Assembly: GCA_963575645.1 (NCBI GenBank)
Contig: OY754466.1
Location: forward strand, 43,432,001-43,496,000
Source: Xanthostigma xanthostigma
Taxonomy: Eukaryota > Arthropoda > Insecta > Raphidioptera > Raphidiidae
Direction of reading: 5' to 3'
Length of the DNA stretch: 64,000 bases
Within the stretch, counting starts at the first letter, position 1, and each line of letters begins with the position of its first letter. The translations under genes were made by a program, and so were the position numbers. Positions 26,646 through 39,080 of the stretch are shown here, one piece after another. The notes below the pieces were generated by a model. It had not been told where the DNA came from and ran no database searches. It was given only the letters and a program-made list of their open reading frames with translations.

Positions 26646-29600
26646 TCAAACGTTGCTGAATGCTTGATATAAAGTTAAACAGCTTCTGATCTGAATACTC
26701 AACTGCTCATTGGCGCTTAAAAATAACACTGTACCTTTAGTTATTTCAGTTGTACCGGCAGTGCCTTTGCCCGATATTACAATTAAAATGCTCGCAGATG
26801 ATCGACTCGGCAATGTGTAATTGCCTTTTGACTCCGGTACCTTAAAACAAATGAATACCGCATCAAACTTTCGCGTTAATTATACGTACCAAATGCTGGG
26901 TTTGTGATATGATTTTCAGCTTTAAATCTAGATTTAAGGAGGTTGATGCGTTACAGTCCTAATCAAAAGTAAGTCGAATTCTAAATGGGAACTTTTCCAT
27001 AATACATTTTTACAAAAGGTTATAAGTCGATGATACCAATAAATTATTTAATAAATAATTTTTTTAATATTTAATTAATTATTTTAGTTTTTTACTTAAT
27101 GGACTAACTTTTGAATTTTTTGTAGAAAGTTAGGTTAGAAAAAATAAATTTATGTAAATATCTGTATTTTACATATTTTTTGCAGTAAATAATTAAAAAA
27201 AGAGATTAGAAGTAATCAAAATTAAATCATTAAAAAGTTGAAAATTCAGTTAAAATTGTCAAGAATAAAAGTCCATAATCTAAAAGTACTATAAGGTTTA
27301 ATAATTTTTTTTATGGATTAAAAGTCTTCTAATTAAATTGGAAAAAATATTAAAATATGCGTAAAACATCTATGCTTTACATAGTTAGTTTTCGGAACTG
27401 CTGACATTATTTGGTTATTTGCAAAAAAAATAAAATATACCGTCTGCATGCTAGGTTGACATATTTTCCATAAGACTACATGTAAAAGTTTTTTTTTAAT
27501 TTTTAACTTTATAAATCTCCTAATGATTTTGTATTTTTTACAGAAAATGTTGTCATAAAAAATCTATTAAAAAAACTTTATTTCAGATCTTTTTCATTAT
27601 CGTCATAAAACGGCTCAACCTCCTTAAGAATATCACTTGTTTTCAACTAAATATAGATTTCCATTGAGTTGAAAACAAACGACATTCTTAAAAATCTAGA
27701 TTTAATGCCGAAAATCGTATCAGACCCCGAGCATAAGTCGTAGCATGCTAAGTTGCGAAAATGAATACTTATAAACCTTGATTTGGGCAACGGAGAATTC
27801 TTGAACCGGTGGCCTGAACACCACAACATTTTCGCTTTCAGCATGCGCCTGCAAAAGCTGAGACTTTGCCGGTGAGCCCACATACACCAGCATATTGCAA
27901 AGGGTGTCTATGTCTTTAAATTTTGGCGTGAGTCCTGCTCGTACGACGTTATCCGAACAAGCCATGCATTCGATACAATCTGTGACAGACACAATCTTAT
28001 ACGTTATCATCGACTGCAAAATCTTAATTCGATTGTTTCAGTACCTCCGTTTACGTATGAGTGCGGTATATTAGGTCCGAGAAATATCGACTCTCCAGGC
28101 TGCAATCTTACGACGTTCAGAAAATATATACTGAAGCAGCCCACATCGTTTGGGTATTGCTCTGCTAAACGTTCTAATAAAGGCGCTTCTATGGCATTAC
28201 GTTGAGAATCTTCTAAAAATAAAATTCTCGGAAGTTTCACAGTCACTTTAAAGGTAGCCTAGCACTGACAAAAATCCAGAAGTCCCCGTGGCAGTGAACC
28301 GTTCGACAAAACTATACATTAAGGAAGTTGGTCAAAAATTCAAAATGATTCAAAGTTAAAATTTCAAAGATGTTCTTCTCAGCAATATACATCATAATAT
28401 CTAAAATTTTGAACATTATGGACAGTCATTGTTTAAAAAATAAAATTCAAAATATATTTTCAATACATGCAATCAAATGGTACTCAATGAATTAATGACA
28501 GAAAACACCATAAAAACTCAAAATAAAATATAAGTCATGATAGGATTAATTAAAAAAAAATTGGTTGTCTGTAAAGTCGGTTTACGGACGATAGTTTTAC
28601 GTGATTACGTATTCCGCTCGAATATCATATTTAATAATACATAACCTAAATTTTAGTAGCTGTCAAACTATATTTTTACCGACTCTCTATCGCTTATACT
28701 GCGCTCTCGCTTGCACGCACAGGGTCAGGCGGAACGTGACACTTTTCGGAACGTTACACTTTTTCGTGCATGCAGCCGGTGTTTCATCAATTTATAAGAC
28801 GTTATCACGTCAAAAAATAACTATGCTATGAAATACATATTTTCAAAGTTAATAGAAAAAAACTAGAACTTGTCCCTGTACTAGTAATGAGAAACGAATT
28901 AAAATAAAACACAAAAATCCGGATTTAGTGAGTTTTACAAAAAGTCTTCAATAAGTAAATGGCAACCATATTATACAGTATGTAAACACGTAAGGTGCAC
29001 ATAGGGAAATTAACATTGGGAAAAAATGACTGGATCAGAGTGAGCCTTGAAATCTTGTTTTTCAATTTAACAGATAATAATATTCTTTTGCAAAATGAAT
29101 GTGTATACTACCGAAGAATATATTCAAATGATTACAACATAATCGGACTTTTTTATTAATGGGACATTAAATTCCCAAAAATACTTAAATATGGTGCGAG
29201 ATCAAATATCTTCGCCTATTCGTGTTGAACCTAAAGACATTGGGTCACTGATTTACCAACGCGCATACGTCATACCAGTCAGACAATTTTTGAATGAAAT
29301 GTTTTCAAACAGATGGAGTTGTTTTTTTGTTTTATTTTTGTAAAAAAAATTAAAATAATGATTTATAAGACCTTTTTATTATTAAAAAAGCCAAGTAAAA
29401 TAAAAATAAATCAAAATAAAATAGAAACCTCAAGATTACCACGATAATTCAATAGAAATAACAATTAATGCAGTCATGGCTAACTCTGATCCAAGTATTT
29501 TTTCCCAATGCTAATTTCCCTATGGGCACCTTACGCGTTTACATACTGTATATATGTACAAGAATAGATTTTCCCCGCACCGCCTACCCCGCAAAAGTGT

Positions 29601-30616
29601 TTTCCCAACCTCCTTAAATGCAAATCTACCAAAATCAGTTATGTATCAATTTAGCTGTTTAAACCCTTATCTCTGCTGTTTACAAATTTCTTCTTTTGAG
29701 CTTACATTTCTTAGTGTAAATGACTCACGAATGTGCCAGGGACCCCAAGTTCGCAATTGTCACTGCATATAGGCTTTAAAACAATTTTTAACAGCTTAAT
29801 TGGTCATGTTCGATAACAAAAAAAACATAGTATTTTACCTAAAGTTTTCACACGACTGAGCAAAGCGTTTAACGATTGAGTTATGGTCTCGGATGGGCAT
29901 CGCATAAGTGCGCTGTAACAATCTTTCAATTCAACCGAGTAATTATCATCGGAGCAAGCCAGGAATTGATTAATTTTCTCACGGCCTACGACGTCTTTTA
30001 GTTCCGGAATACCTGATCAATAATTAGTATGTGAAAACGTCGCCATAACATAACATATACAGATGTTAATATATAATATTTAGGTAACCTCTAAAAAAAT
30101 CTTTTATTTCCGTTACTGGTCGGAACCCACATAAAGCCTCGAATGGTGTCAAAGCTATAGCTAATTCAGGTTTGTAATTCGGATCCTTATATACGTCAGG
30201 GAATTTCGCATGAAGTTCTTCTGCGTGTTTCTACAAAAGAATATACGGATTCAATTGTAAGTTGTACTTCTTTGCAGTTTTGACATAAGTATACTAACTT
30301 TATTCGGATGCGCTTGAACTGAAAGAGCTGTATTAACCGACAAAACTTTGAACAGAAACGGTAGCGTAGGTCCAAATATTTCAGTTTCTTTGCTACCAAG
30401 ACAATTTGGATGATTGTCAATCCAATTTTTCAAAGGTCCGGGAGGGTTTTTAATGAACGACGGTCCGCTTGGATGCGTACCCATCCACAGCTCTGCATAT
30501 GGCTTGTTTTCTTCAATTGTTTTTGTCGGATCAGCTGAATGAATGAATTGAGCTATTATACTCGAATTGCCTAATTTTCCCCACGCATAATTTTGAACTG
30601 CACATTCTAATTCCAT
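26646..30616 (-). CDS. MPI: Mannose-6-phosphate isomerase (6 exons)
   Basis: Cytosolic zinc enzyme interconverting fructose-6-phosphate and mannose-6-phosphate, feeding GDP-mannose and glycosylation. Exons: 30299-30616, 30089-30230, 29839-30012, 28045-28212, 27777-27979, 26646-26840; 1200 nt, 399 residues (animal MPI is typically about 420). Seen: [50 protein letters not shown] with zinc ligands Q101 and H103; E128 in [21 protein letters not shown]262 in [29 protein letters not shown] with the catalytic-site Arg (R281). The C-terminus [15 protein letters not shown] fits the jelly-roll end. Phases agree throughout. Intron 4 is only 65 bp. Introns 3 and 5 carry transposon insertions; exons look intact. 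Confidence 0.95.
26938..27623 (-). mobile_element. TTAA-flanked MITE in MPI intron 5
   Basis: TTAA at 26934-26937 and 27624-27627. Inverted copy of the element in VPS72 intron 5, without the hAT insertion. It sits inside an older inverted pair, ATGATTTTCAGCTTTAAATC (about 26910) and the inverse near 27695-27715. Confidence 0.75.
28559..28816 (+). repeat. Dispersed repeat, GTTTTACGTGATAACGT family, copy 3 (MPI intron 3)
   Basis: TTGGTTGTCTGTAAAGTCGG start and GACGTTATCACGTCAAAA end, very close to copy 1 but lacking one block of its CGGAACGTTACACTT repeats. Confidence 0.7.
28976..29548 (+). mobile_element. Mariner-like MITE, 573 bp (MPI intron 3)
   Basis: Ends CAGTATGTAAACACGTAAGG... and the inverse ...CGTTTACATACTG, about 60 bp of inverted terminus (also CATAGGGAAATTAACATTGGG), flanked by TATA/TA. 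A second copy is at 42301-42877. The interior holds a broken remnant that reads VRQFLNEMF in the other copy. Confidence 0.78.
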
Positions 30617-31974
30617 ATTAAATCTATTTCTTATACGAACAATTAAGGTAAAGTTTTAGCACAATTGATGTTTATTTAAACTAAAAGATATGCGTCACTA
30701 GTTCAAATACACGAATATATTCGATTTTATAGAATTTATCACAATCTGTCAAAGTAATTACAGTTAAGGGTTAAAATGTCAAACAAATGTCAAATTTTTG
30801 TACACGTGTTAAATAACAAGGAGTACAAAAACTTAACAAAGCTATGTACCTTCCATCTTTCTAAAGATCTCTGCAATACCAGCTCTTGATGTTGACGTCT
30901 TGTTTGATAGATGTCACAGCTACCTCACTTGAAATTTACTATTTGCGCAAAAAAATGTCAGCAAACATTTTTTAAACAATAAAACGGATTCTTGTTTACA
31001 TTGTAACAATAATATTCTTTAACGCCCGATAAATCTGTTTGTAAACGATATTGAAAAAGATAAATAAAATACATGTTTGAGACAGGTGTAATTTAATTCT
31101 TTCGTGCGGCTTTTTCGAAGTTGAAAGACAACAAAGGGATGACTTTTGTGAAGAATTTAACAATAAACGTCTTCGTGCATACTTAATTATAAGCTAAACG
31201 AAATTATGTATCAGTTGTGTGATGGATTGTCATCTGTTGTATTATTTATATTACGAACAGCAAATTTGTTATGCCAACTGTTGAATTCTTTTTGTTTATA
31301 TGAAGGTCAAAGACCTTTGTTACAGAGTTTTGCAATTATTTGTGCAAAATTATTCTTTCAATATAATAATACTTTACATTATACTGAAATGTTACGACGA
31401 TTTTGAAAATAATACAAACAAAATATCCATTTCTTGCCATAGCTTCTTACATAAGGCCAGGTTAAGTCTATATTTTTGTTACGCTTAGGCAATGCAGGAA
31501 ATAAGCGGTGACAATTTTACTGAAGCAAATCGACAAAATACAGACCGGGGTAAGGACTTTCTCTAAGCTGTTAATCCAGCTCCAGACATGGTCAAAGTTT
31601 GTCAATGTTGTGGCAACTGCCCGAATGTAAGTTACATTGGTCGACGTTTGCCATATTAGAGACACATCAATGTATGGAACAGAGCCGTACCGACAATAGG
31701 ACAAGCGGGGCCCCCGACGAAAAGGGGCCCCATCACGAATATAAATCAAACAAGCACGACGACGAAAGCAATGTAAGATACGAATGACAATCTTATGTCA
31801 TAATTTTGAACATAATAATAAGTAATAGTCCAGGAGGCAGTGAATTTTTTTTGTACTTATTTTCCCAGTCGGTGAATATGAAATAGTTTGTTCGGATGGT
31901 GACACAAAACGACAATTTGTGAATCTGGCTAAAATTTTCGGATGGGTTCACTAGATAAAATAAAATATTTTTAA
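30617..31974. other. Upstream of MPI, no other gene
   Basis: The MPI promoter must lie in the first few hundred bases. 31480-31750 is GC-richer (GGGGCCCCCGACGAAAAGGG) but no frame matches a known protein. Confidence 0.4.
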
Positions 31975-32163
31975 CAAAAAAATTGAACCGACTTCACACT
32001 AAAAAGTAAAAAATAATTGCGTATTGAAATGTTTTGGAGTCGGTGTCAGCCAAAATGAAATCTATTCCGAGAAATACACCGACTCCAAAACATTTCAATA
32101 CGCAATTATTTTTTACTTTTTAGTGTGAAGTCGGTTCAATTTTTTTGTTAAAAATATTTTATT
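31975..32163. repeat. Near-perfect hairpin element, 189 bp
   Basis: Arms 31975-32055 and 32083-32163 are essentially exact inverses (AAAAAAATTGAACCGACTTC; TTGAAATGTTTTGGAGTCGG), loop about 27 bp. Near identity implies recent origin or gene conversion. Confidence 0.8.
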
Positions 32164-33980
32164 TTTCTCTTTTTAGTGTTAATCTAACACTAAAAATCGG
32201 TGAACATACATAAAAAACATAAAAAAAAATATACAGACGAACATAGAACCTCCTCCTTTTTGTTGAAGTCGGTTAAAAAGAGACAAGTCCACTTTTTCGC
32301 AGTCATAAATATTTGACATTAATTAAAGTGAATCATTTTATTAATGGAAATAACAGTCTGGCACATCCCAAGTGGAGGAAAGTCAGTCTGGCTAAAAATT
32401 TGCGGATGCAAAAATTTGACCGATTTTTGAAATCCGTAGCCCTTATTTTCCCATGCTTGAAATTTAACGTATCATTTGATACTATCATAAACTATAATCA
32501 AAAGTAAGTCTTGCTGATTTACGAAATTGGCAAATGAGTCTTATGGCATCTTGAAAATCGTAAAAATTACAAAATTTTTGCTCTTATTTTCCCGGATTTG
32601 AAAATTTGTCACATGATAAATAATACTATAATTTCATAGAAAATACACGTCTAGCTGTCATTTACAGTCACGAAAGCCCCGCCAGACTCACAAGTCAGAT
32701 AGTTAAATGAGCGCGCGCCTGACGAGCGTTGGACGAGTCTGGCAAGGCTTTCGGGGGTGTTCCACATTAGCCAGACTATATTTGCAACTGTAATTATAAT
32801 ATAAACTATCATCTGATAAATTTTTAGGACTGCGAAAATAAGGGCAATGGTTTTGATTATTTTTTTCCAATTTTTTACCTACCATACATAATACCCATAC
32901 TCACAGATTAGCCAGACTATTTTTTTTCTTTACTTCACTATAACTCTCACTAATAGAACTATTTTTATCACTGGAAAAAAGTGCAGTATATTTGTACTTT
33001 CTAACGCATTTTCCGCCTCAACCCATCGGACCCCCCCCCTCACATATATCAATGTTGCTTAGAATAACAAACCCAATAATTATCACTGTTTGCTGACTGG
33101 GAAAATAAGTACCGAAAATCTTCACTGCCTCTTGGACTATAATGGCCTTTTTTAAGCACTTTTTAAATTCTACGTAAGGGAGTCCTCGAGGTTCTAGTTA
33201 CGGTCCTAGTATGGAAGATTTGTTGGGCATAATATATATTACAAAAAAAGTCGTCAATAGGTAATCTACAAACTCGAAGCTGGATCGGGTTGCTAGTTGA
33301 TTATTAATATACTCAAACAAATGAACATAACAAAAACAAAACTTTAACATATTAATATTCCGCTGTATTGATTATACCTACCACAAAGTATAATATGGTT
33401 AACCGGCCAGTCATCAAGCTGTCAATATTCAAATGAGAAAACCGGAACACACAATTATCAAAACACTGGCGCATTCCCGCCTTCGGCCAAACAATCGACC
33501 GTTTAACCAATTACAATCCTTGTTATTGTTTAGATTAATAAGTCGATTGTTTTTAAGTTTTCACACCTCTTTTTAATGTCGGCTGTCAAAATAACATCAC
33601 AGAGTGAAGACCACCGTACGGCCAGTCGCGTGAGATATACTAAAACACTCTCGTTATAAATCAAAAACTGTTTTTGTCTAGACTCTAAAATTATAATCAA
33701 TTATGTAAAAGAGCGAATAATAACAATAAAACAACGCTAGCACGCGTTTCGTTTTTGTTTTCGGGGGTCGATTGTTTTTTCTTTCAAAGATATTCAAATT
33801 TTTATTTGAAGACACGCGATCTCGTATAGTAGGTATCAGAATTCGATCAAGTTAATAAATGATCATATCGCATATGATACTTCTGCACGGAGGAAAAGTT
33901 GCGTGTTTTTAAGTAAAACACGATAGGGTAAAATCGATTCAAAGTGTATAACGAAACGTTGCAATGTACGTATACTGTAT
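32164..33980. other. Intergenic, nothing recognised
   Basis: AT-rich with a small imperfect hairpin at about 32675-32755 (CGAAAGCC...GCTTTCG). No gene seen. Confidence 0.35.
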
Positions 33981-33989
33981 CCTACTATA

Positions 33990-34095
33990 AAAATCCGCTG
34001 TGCAGAATTACGCCACGTAGGGTGGAAGGTATACAGAAGTTGCTTCGTACACTAGAGGTTGTAGGTTCGAAACCGGCGGTCGGTGCCTATAGATA
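33990..34095 (+). repeat. tRNA-like module with B box
   Basis: GTTGTAGGTTCGAAACCGGC resembles a T-arm with a B box. It is followed by ATATATTTTTTTTT, the same layout as the tRNA-like modules in the nearby Helitrons. It lies 55 bp left of a Helitron 5' end. No cloverleaf. Confidence 0.4.
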
Positions 34096-34149
34096 TATTT
34101 TTTTTTGTTTTTTTTTACACATATTCCACATTCCATTTATCTATAATTA

Positions 34150-34375
34150 TCTATACTAATATATAAAGCTGAAGAGTTTGTTTGTTTGTTTGGTTGAACG
34201 CGCTAATCTCAGGAACTACTGGTTCGAATTGAGAAAAACAAATTTTTGTTGGATAGCCCATTTATCGAGGAATGGACACATGATTCATTTCGGTAAACTA
34301 AGATGAATGTGCGTATAGACGACCCTCCCCCCATTCGTTCTTTTGTACCCGGGTGAAACCGGGCGGGACCGCTAG
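34150..34375 (+). mobile_element. Non-autonomous Helitron, 226 bp
   Basis: Starts TCTATACTAATATATAAAGC after A and ends with hairpin CCCGGGTGAAACCGGG, then CGGGACCGCTAG before T. TC start, CTAG end, 3' hairpin and insertion between A and T without duplication are Helitron features. Short form lacking the tRNA-like interior of the other two copies. Confidence 0.87.
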
Positions 34376-37145
34376 TACAATATAAGTTATACAACAGCAT
34401 TCAATAAAAATAATGATTATTAAACAGTAAAATTCGAATCGTACAGACAATGTTGCTATAGATTATTTCGTTGCCAAATTCGAACCGTAAAGCTAGGATT
34501 TGAACATAATAAATATATAAAAATAAGTAGTTAAAGTACAACTTACAAATATCATAAAGCTTCAATTTTGGTATTGATGTGAAATTTCAAGAAATCTGGA
34601 ACAAAAAAAAAATAAAAAAATAAATATATGGTCGGTGAATTTTAAGTTTTAATTTGCTATACCTATCTACATTTTATACACGCAGATATAATTAGTTCAT
34701 TAAAAAATTAAACAGTGTTGGTTTTTCAGTGAATCGACGTTTTTTAGTTCGCGAACGTCATAAAATGACGAATTCATTTGTTTGTCGGCTCGTTTTTCAA
34801 TCGTTTTATTGATTTATGGCCGCGTTGAGATATCATGTTGAAATGTAGCCTAGTTAACTTTTAAACCAACACTTTAGATACTATTGTTTTCTCACCCCAT
34901 TAAAAAGGAAACTATTGTTAAGATTTTATTATTATATTGTACCCTTTTTTGTTAAAATGACGCTAAAATACCTTAACCTCAACATTATGAATTGTTATAT
35001 TTTTTAATTGATATATTACAGATACACCTATATACTTATTTTTGCCACAATTTGTAGAGCTACCCACAAGATGCAACGGACTGGCACGTTTTATTTGGAA
35101 CTTTGGACCCAAAATTTCATTAAAATCAGTTCCGTGGTTTCGGACGGAGATTAGCGCGGACGAGCATCGTGACACGAGATTTTTATATATGTATAGATTA
35201 ATGAAGAACCATTTTCAGGTTTGCTGCAGGTGGAACAGTACTTACCTATCTACTAATTTCGACGTTAAAAACAAAAGCACTAATTATATCATACCGTAGT
35301 TTTATGAATTCCATATTTTTATACCATAATCCCTTGTCAAATTTGCGAATCGGGATTATAAAACAGATCAAAACTAGTCATTTTAAATGCCTGTTATAAG
35401 GGTAAACTTCGATCGTAAAGATACAGACCGTTTCTTATACCTGAATGTTTAAAAGATATTAAAGAAATTATACGGAAATCGAGAATTGTCCCCCACCCGA
35501 TTTCCGAAACTACTGAACCTAAAATTTAGAAAAAAAAGGAATATAGGGGCTCACTCATAGTTTAAAGAAGAACCTAAGAACTCTCTCCATACGCGAGTTC
35601 AGCTCGTACTTGATCGTTTTTTTTAAGTGGTACGATTAAAAATACCATACCTATACGCTAGGAAAGTATCTATGACACGCGCCATCTCGTGTTTGATTTT
35701 TTAAATTCCGATTCACTCAAAACTTACAAACCCATGGAAACCAGCTTTATTATTCTTAATTATATAAAAAAAATATTTACGCACAATGTCAGTAAAAAAA
35801 CTACATAAATGATAAACATTGTTTATTTCAAGATTTTTTTAATCTTATTTTTGTTAGCAAAATAACAATTATGACATTTTCCACGTATTTAATAATGATT
35901 ACAAATATGATATTTTACATGTAGGTTTAATAATGATTACAGACGTAAAATAAAATTTAATTACACCTGACGACGTACCTACTTCTGCAATTCATTTTTT
36001 TCTTCTCTAATTCATAAGAAAATCCAGGAAAACGGTGGAATTGTAATTCAGGATTTTTAGTTCGTGTATTTTTACAATCAACAACACAGCACTTCCGATT
36101 TGATAGCTTATTTTCCATTTTATTCAACAATTAATCCTTATTAAAATGCCCGCATAACATACGGCACTAAGGTTTTGACTGAACCAGAATTAAAAAAAAA
36201 AACACGAGAGGGCGCAAAGGTCGCGTGTCAAAAGATACTTCCGTAAGCGTATATGTGCATAGTGGTAATGGTATTATCTCGACTATCTAAATCATAACGA
36301 TCTAAGATTTCTTTTATATTTCGCGGACGAAAATTAAAAGTTACAATAAAATCCACTTTCCAACAGGCCATTAAAGAAAAGGCTTCAAATGCATATTACT
36401 TTTTTGTGCCTCTATAGAATTAAAATGATAGTTATTAGTTTTTAAGAAATGTGTCGATTTCATCCAATCCAACAATTAATCGGCCTGAAGACTTGAAAGA
36501 GGTTTTTTTTAAGTGATCTTTTGATTATTGTATATCTTTTGCAAATCAGCATCAAATTAGTGGAATTTCAAACGTTTCTTCTTTTTTAATTTTGACAAGG
36601 TAATGATATGGGTGTTGCGTATTTACAGCGTCGTAAAGTAGTTGATATGTTGATATGATAGGCCTGTTATTAATTGATCTAAGAATATAATATTATAAAA
36701 CCTTACACGAGTATTACATATAGGTATAGCCTATATAACACAATTTGTACAAATATGTGGCCAAGAGGCAAAACCGCTACAAAAGCTCATATTTTTCCCT
36801 TGTTCAACGTCCAGCAAATAATAAATACCGTACAGTTTCGATAAGATATCAATAGAGCCCGAAAGAAACATTTTCAACATTTTTGTCTGTCTTTTAGTTT
36901 TGTTGGCTCCAGACTAACTTAAAAACTACTGAATTTAATTTTCATCGATTTTTCACTGTATATAACGTTTCAGTCTAAGATTCTATTTGGCTCGATCTTC
37001 ACCCATCAACCAGATAATATAATGTATTAATAAAGAAAAATTGATTTGATTGCCATTCAATTTCTTGACACAGCTACAGAAATATATGTTTGCACCCTAA
37101 TGGTTCGATTGCAATTTTATTCCTATGCTCAGAATAGAATCTATA
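34376..37145. other. Intergenic, one retro-like 3' tail
   Basis: 35095-35200 (CCAAAATTTCATTAAAATCA ... GACACGAGATTTTTATATAT) resembles the 3' ends of dispersed insect repeats. The rest is AT-rich without recognised genes. Confidence 0.35.
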
Positions 37146-37819
37146 TCTATACTTACTTAATATATAAAGCTGAAGAGTTTGTTTGTTTGAACGCGCTAAT
37201 CTCAGAAACTACTGGTTCGAATTGAAAAAAAAAAAATGTTTGTTGGGAACATAAATGAATAATGTTGCAAGATGTGTCTCAAAATTAGTAAAAATTAGTC
37301 CGTCCGACAAATATTATCAGGTAAAATGCCTTCTGCAATATTAGCGCGTCAAGGTACAAGCCCGGATAGCTTAGTCGGTAGAGTGTAAGACTGTTAGTGC
37401 CAGGGTCTAGGGTTCAAGCTCCACGTCGGCGAATATATTTAATTTTTTTTTTTATTTTCTACATTGCTTTCTTCTAAGGTTTACATTTCAATTTTTTAAA
37501 ATTTTATTACGACTAATTAAAATTAAATAAATCTAATAATAGCTCATTTGAAAACTGTTACAACTATAGGCACCTACATATAAAAATAATTTTCCTACAG
37601 TGTTTTCAATTAAATATTTATTATATTAAAGAAATTTATTATTTAAAAAAAGTATAAATACTGCTTTTTAACGACAAAAACTTTCGAACGGTAACGCCGA
37701 TCATTATGAAGTTTGGACACAACATTCATCTCGGTAAATTAAGATGAATGTGCGTACTCATGTCCCTTCCTTCCCCATTCGTTCTTTTGCAGCCGGGTGA
37801 AACCGGGCGGGACCGCTAG
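37146..37819 (+). mobile_element. Non-autonomous Helitron with tRNA-Lys-like insert, 674 bp
   Basis: 5' TCTATACTTACTTAATATAT, AAGCTGAAGAGTTTGTTTG; 3' hairpin GCCGGGTGAAACCGGGC, then CGGGACCGCTAG|T. No Rep/helicase coding. Contains the tRNA-like module at 37360-37432 and an AT-rich filler. Confidence 0.88.
37360..37432 (+). repeat. Decayed tRNA-Lys-like sequence inside Helitron
   Basis: GCCCGGATAGCTTAGTCGGTAGAGT matches the tRNA-Lys(CTT) 5' half, with a good A box. GGTTCAAGCTCC is a B box. The anticodon position reads GTT instead of CTT, and acceptor and anticodon stems are mismatched, so it is not a functional tRNA gene. Confidence 0.7.
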
Positions 37820-38417
37820 TAAAAGTATATGAGTGAACTGCTTTAAGGAATAAGGAACGCATTCTTGAAGTTTGGCGATATTTTAATAACGGCCAAACCG
37901 GGTCTTGCTAAATGGTTAAGCGACACTCATACAGAGAGCACTTATGATTGTCATTATTATTTTGTGTATGTTGCATTTTAAGTGGAACGATTGCAACGAT
38001 GCATTAATGATTTTCGCAGCTACCACATAAATAAAACCCGCTTATATGATGCGTCTTAACTGAAATTCACTGTATAATAAAAAAGATCGTCGTTTGTTAC
38101 CAATTGGTATTTGATTTATGTAATTTTAAGTATGCATTCATATTCAAAATTAAATGCATAACAACAACTATATAGTACAATCAGTAGAGACATCGCCGAC
38201 ATGCTTTATGGCGGATATAAAAAGTAGTCGGGAGGACCGTTTGCCGCCGTGCCAATGTTTCCGAGCCTGCATAATGTCTAAACGCCGCGGCCGCAATCTT
38301 AAGGTAACGCATTTAAACATTTTGACGAAAACTGCACACACTTCTTGAAGTGCGGTAGGCGGGGGCGAATCCGATTTCCGACCGACGGTGTTAAGAAAAA
38401 AATTAATAACTTTTTTA
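37820..38417. other. Intergenic, nothing recognised
   Basis: No gene. A short GC-rich patch at 38190-38310 (CGCCGCGGCCGCAATC) has no matching family. Confidence 0.35.
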
Positions 38418-38494
38418 AAATAAGCTTAAAAAGCGTGGGGCGCTTTGTTCCACATTTTCGTACATCGAGCGCCCCACGCTTTTTAAGCTTATTT
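38418..38494. repeat. Perfect 27-bp-stem hairpin
   Basis: AAGCTTAAAAAGCGTGGGGC with GCT, then a 23-nt loop, then the exact inverse, extending into A/T runs. Part of a repeat whose ATAAAGCGTGTTTTTTAG motif recurs at 38530 and 40903. Confidence 0.75.
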
Positions 38495-38744
38495 AAAAAA
38501 AAATATTTTTTACTTTTTATAGTTCGATATAAAGCGTGTTTTTTAGTTTTTTTTAAACTATATTTATTTTCCACTTTTTAGTTCGATTTATTGTCAAAAA
38601 TTTGCGCAAAAAAAATATTTTTTTTTCCGGCATGAACGGGATTAGAGCCCACGACCCGTGATGTCGAGAGTTGACGTCAGCGAAGACCCGTGCCTTAGAC
38701 CGCACGGCTGCCGGTGTACTTACTGTTTTGGCATATTATACCGG

Positions 38745-39080
38745 TATATAAACCACTTGCTGTCAGTCCAAATGAAAGTTACAAACATACATACATACAT
38801 ACATACATACAAACATACATACATGCATATTGCATACATACATACATACATGCACACACACACACATACATACATACATACATACATACATACATACATG
38901 CACACACACACACATACATACATACATACATACATACATACATACATACATACATACATACATACATACATACATACATACATACATGCATGCATGCATG
39001 CATACATACATACCTACATACATACATACATACATACATACATACATACATACAAGTGAAGTTAATATAAAGCGTGTAAA
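38745..39080 (+). repeat. Dispersed element with expanded (CATA)n microsatellite
   Basis: 38783-39054 is (CATA)n with TGCA and CACACA interruptions, about 270 bp. Its flanks (ATAAACCACTTGCTGTCAGT left; ACAAGTGAAGTTAATATAAA right) match the inverted copy at 40805-40905, where the tract is only about 15-20 bp. Long frames in the tract are artefacts of the period. Confidence 0.85.

Noticed and set aside
37360..37432. Functional tRNA-Lys gene
   Set aside because: Anticodon changed, stems mismatched, and it lies inside a Helitron with a second decayed copy in another Helitron.
38783..39054. Possible CRISPR-like or minisatellite array
   Set aside because: Simple (CATA)n microsatellite with no spacers, in a eukaryotic genome.
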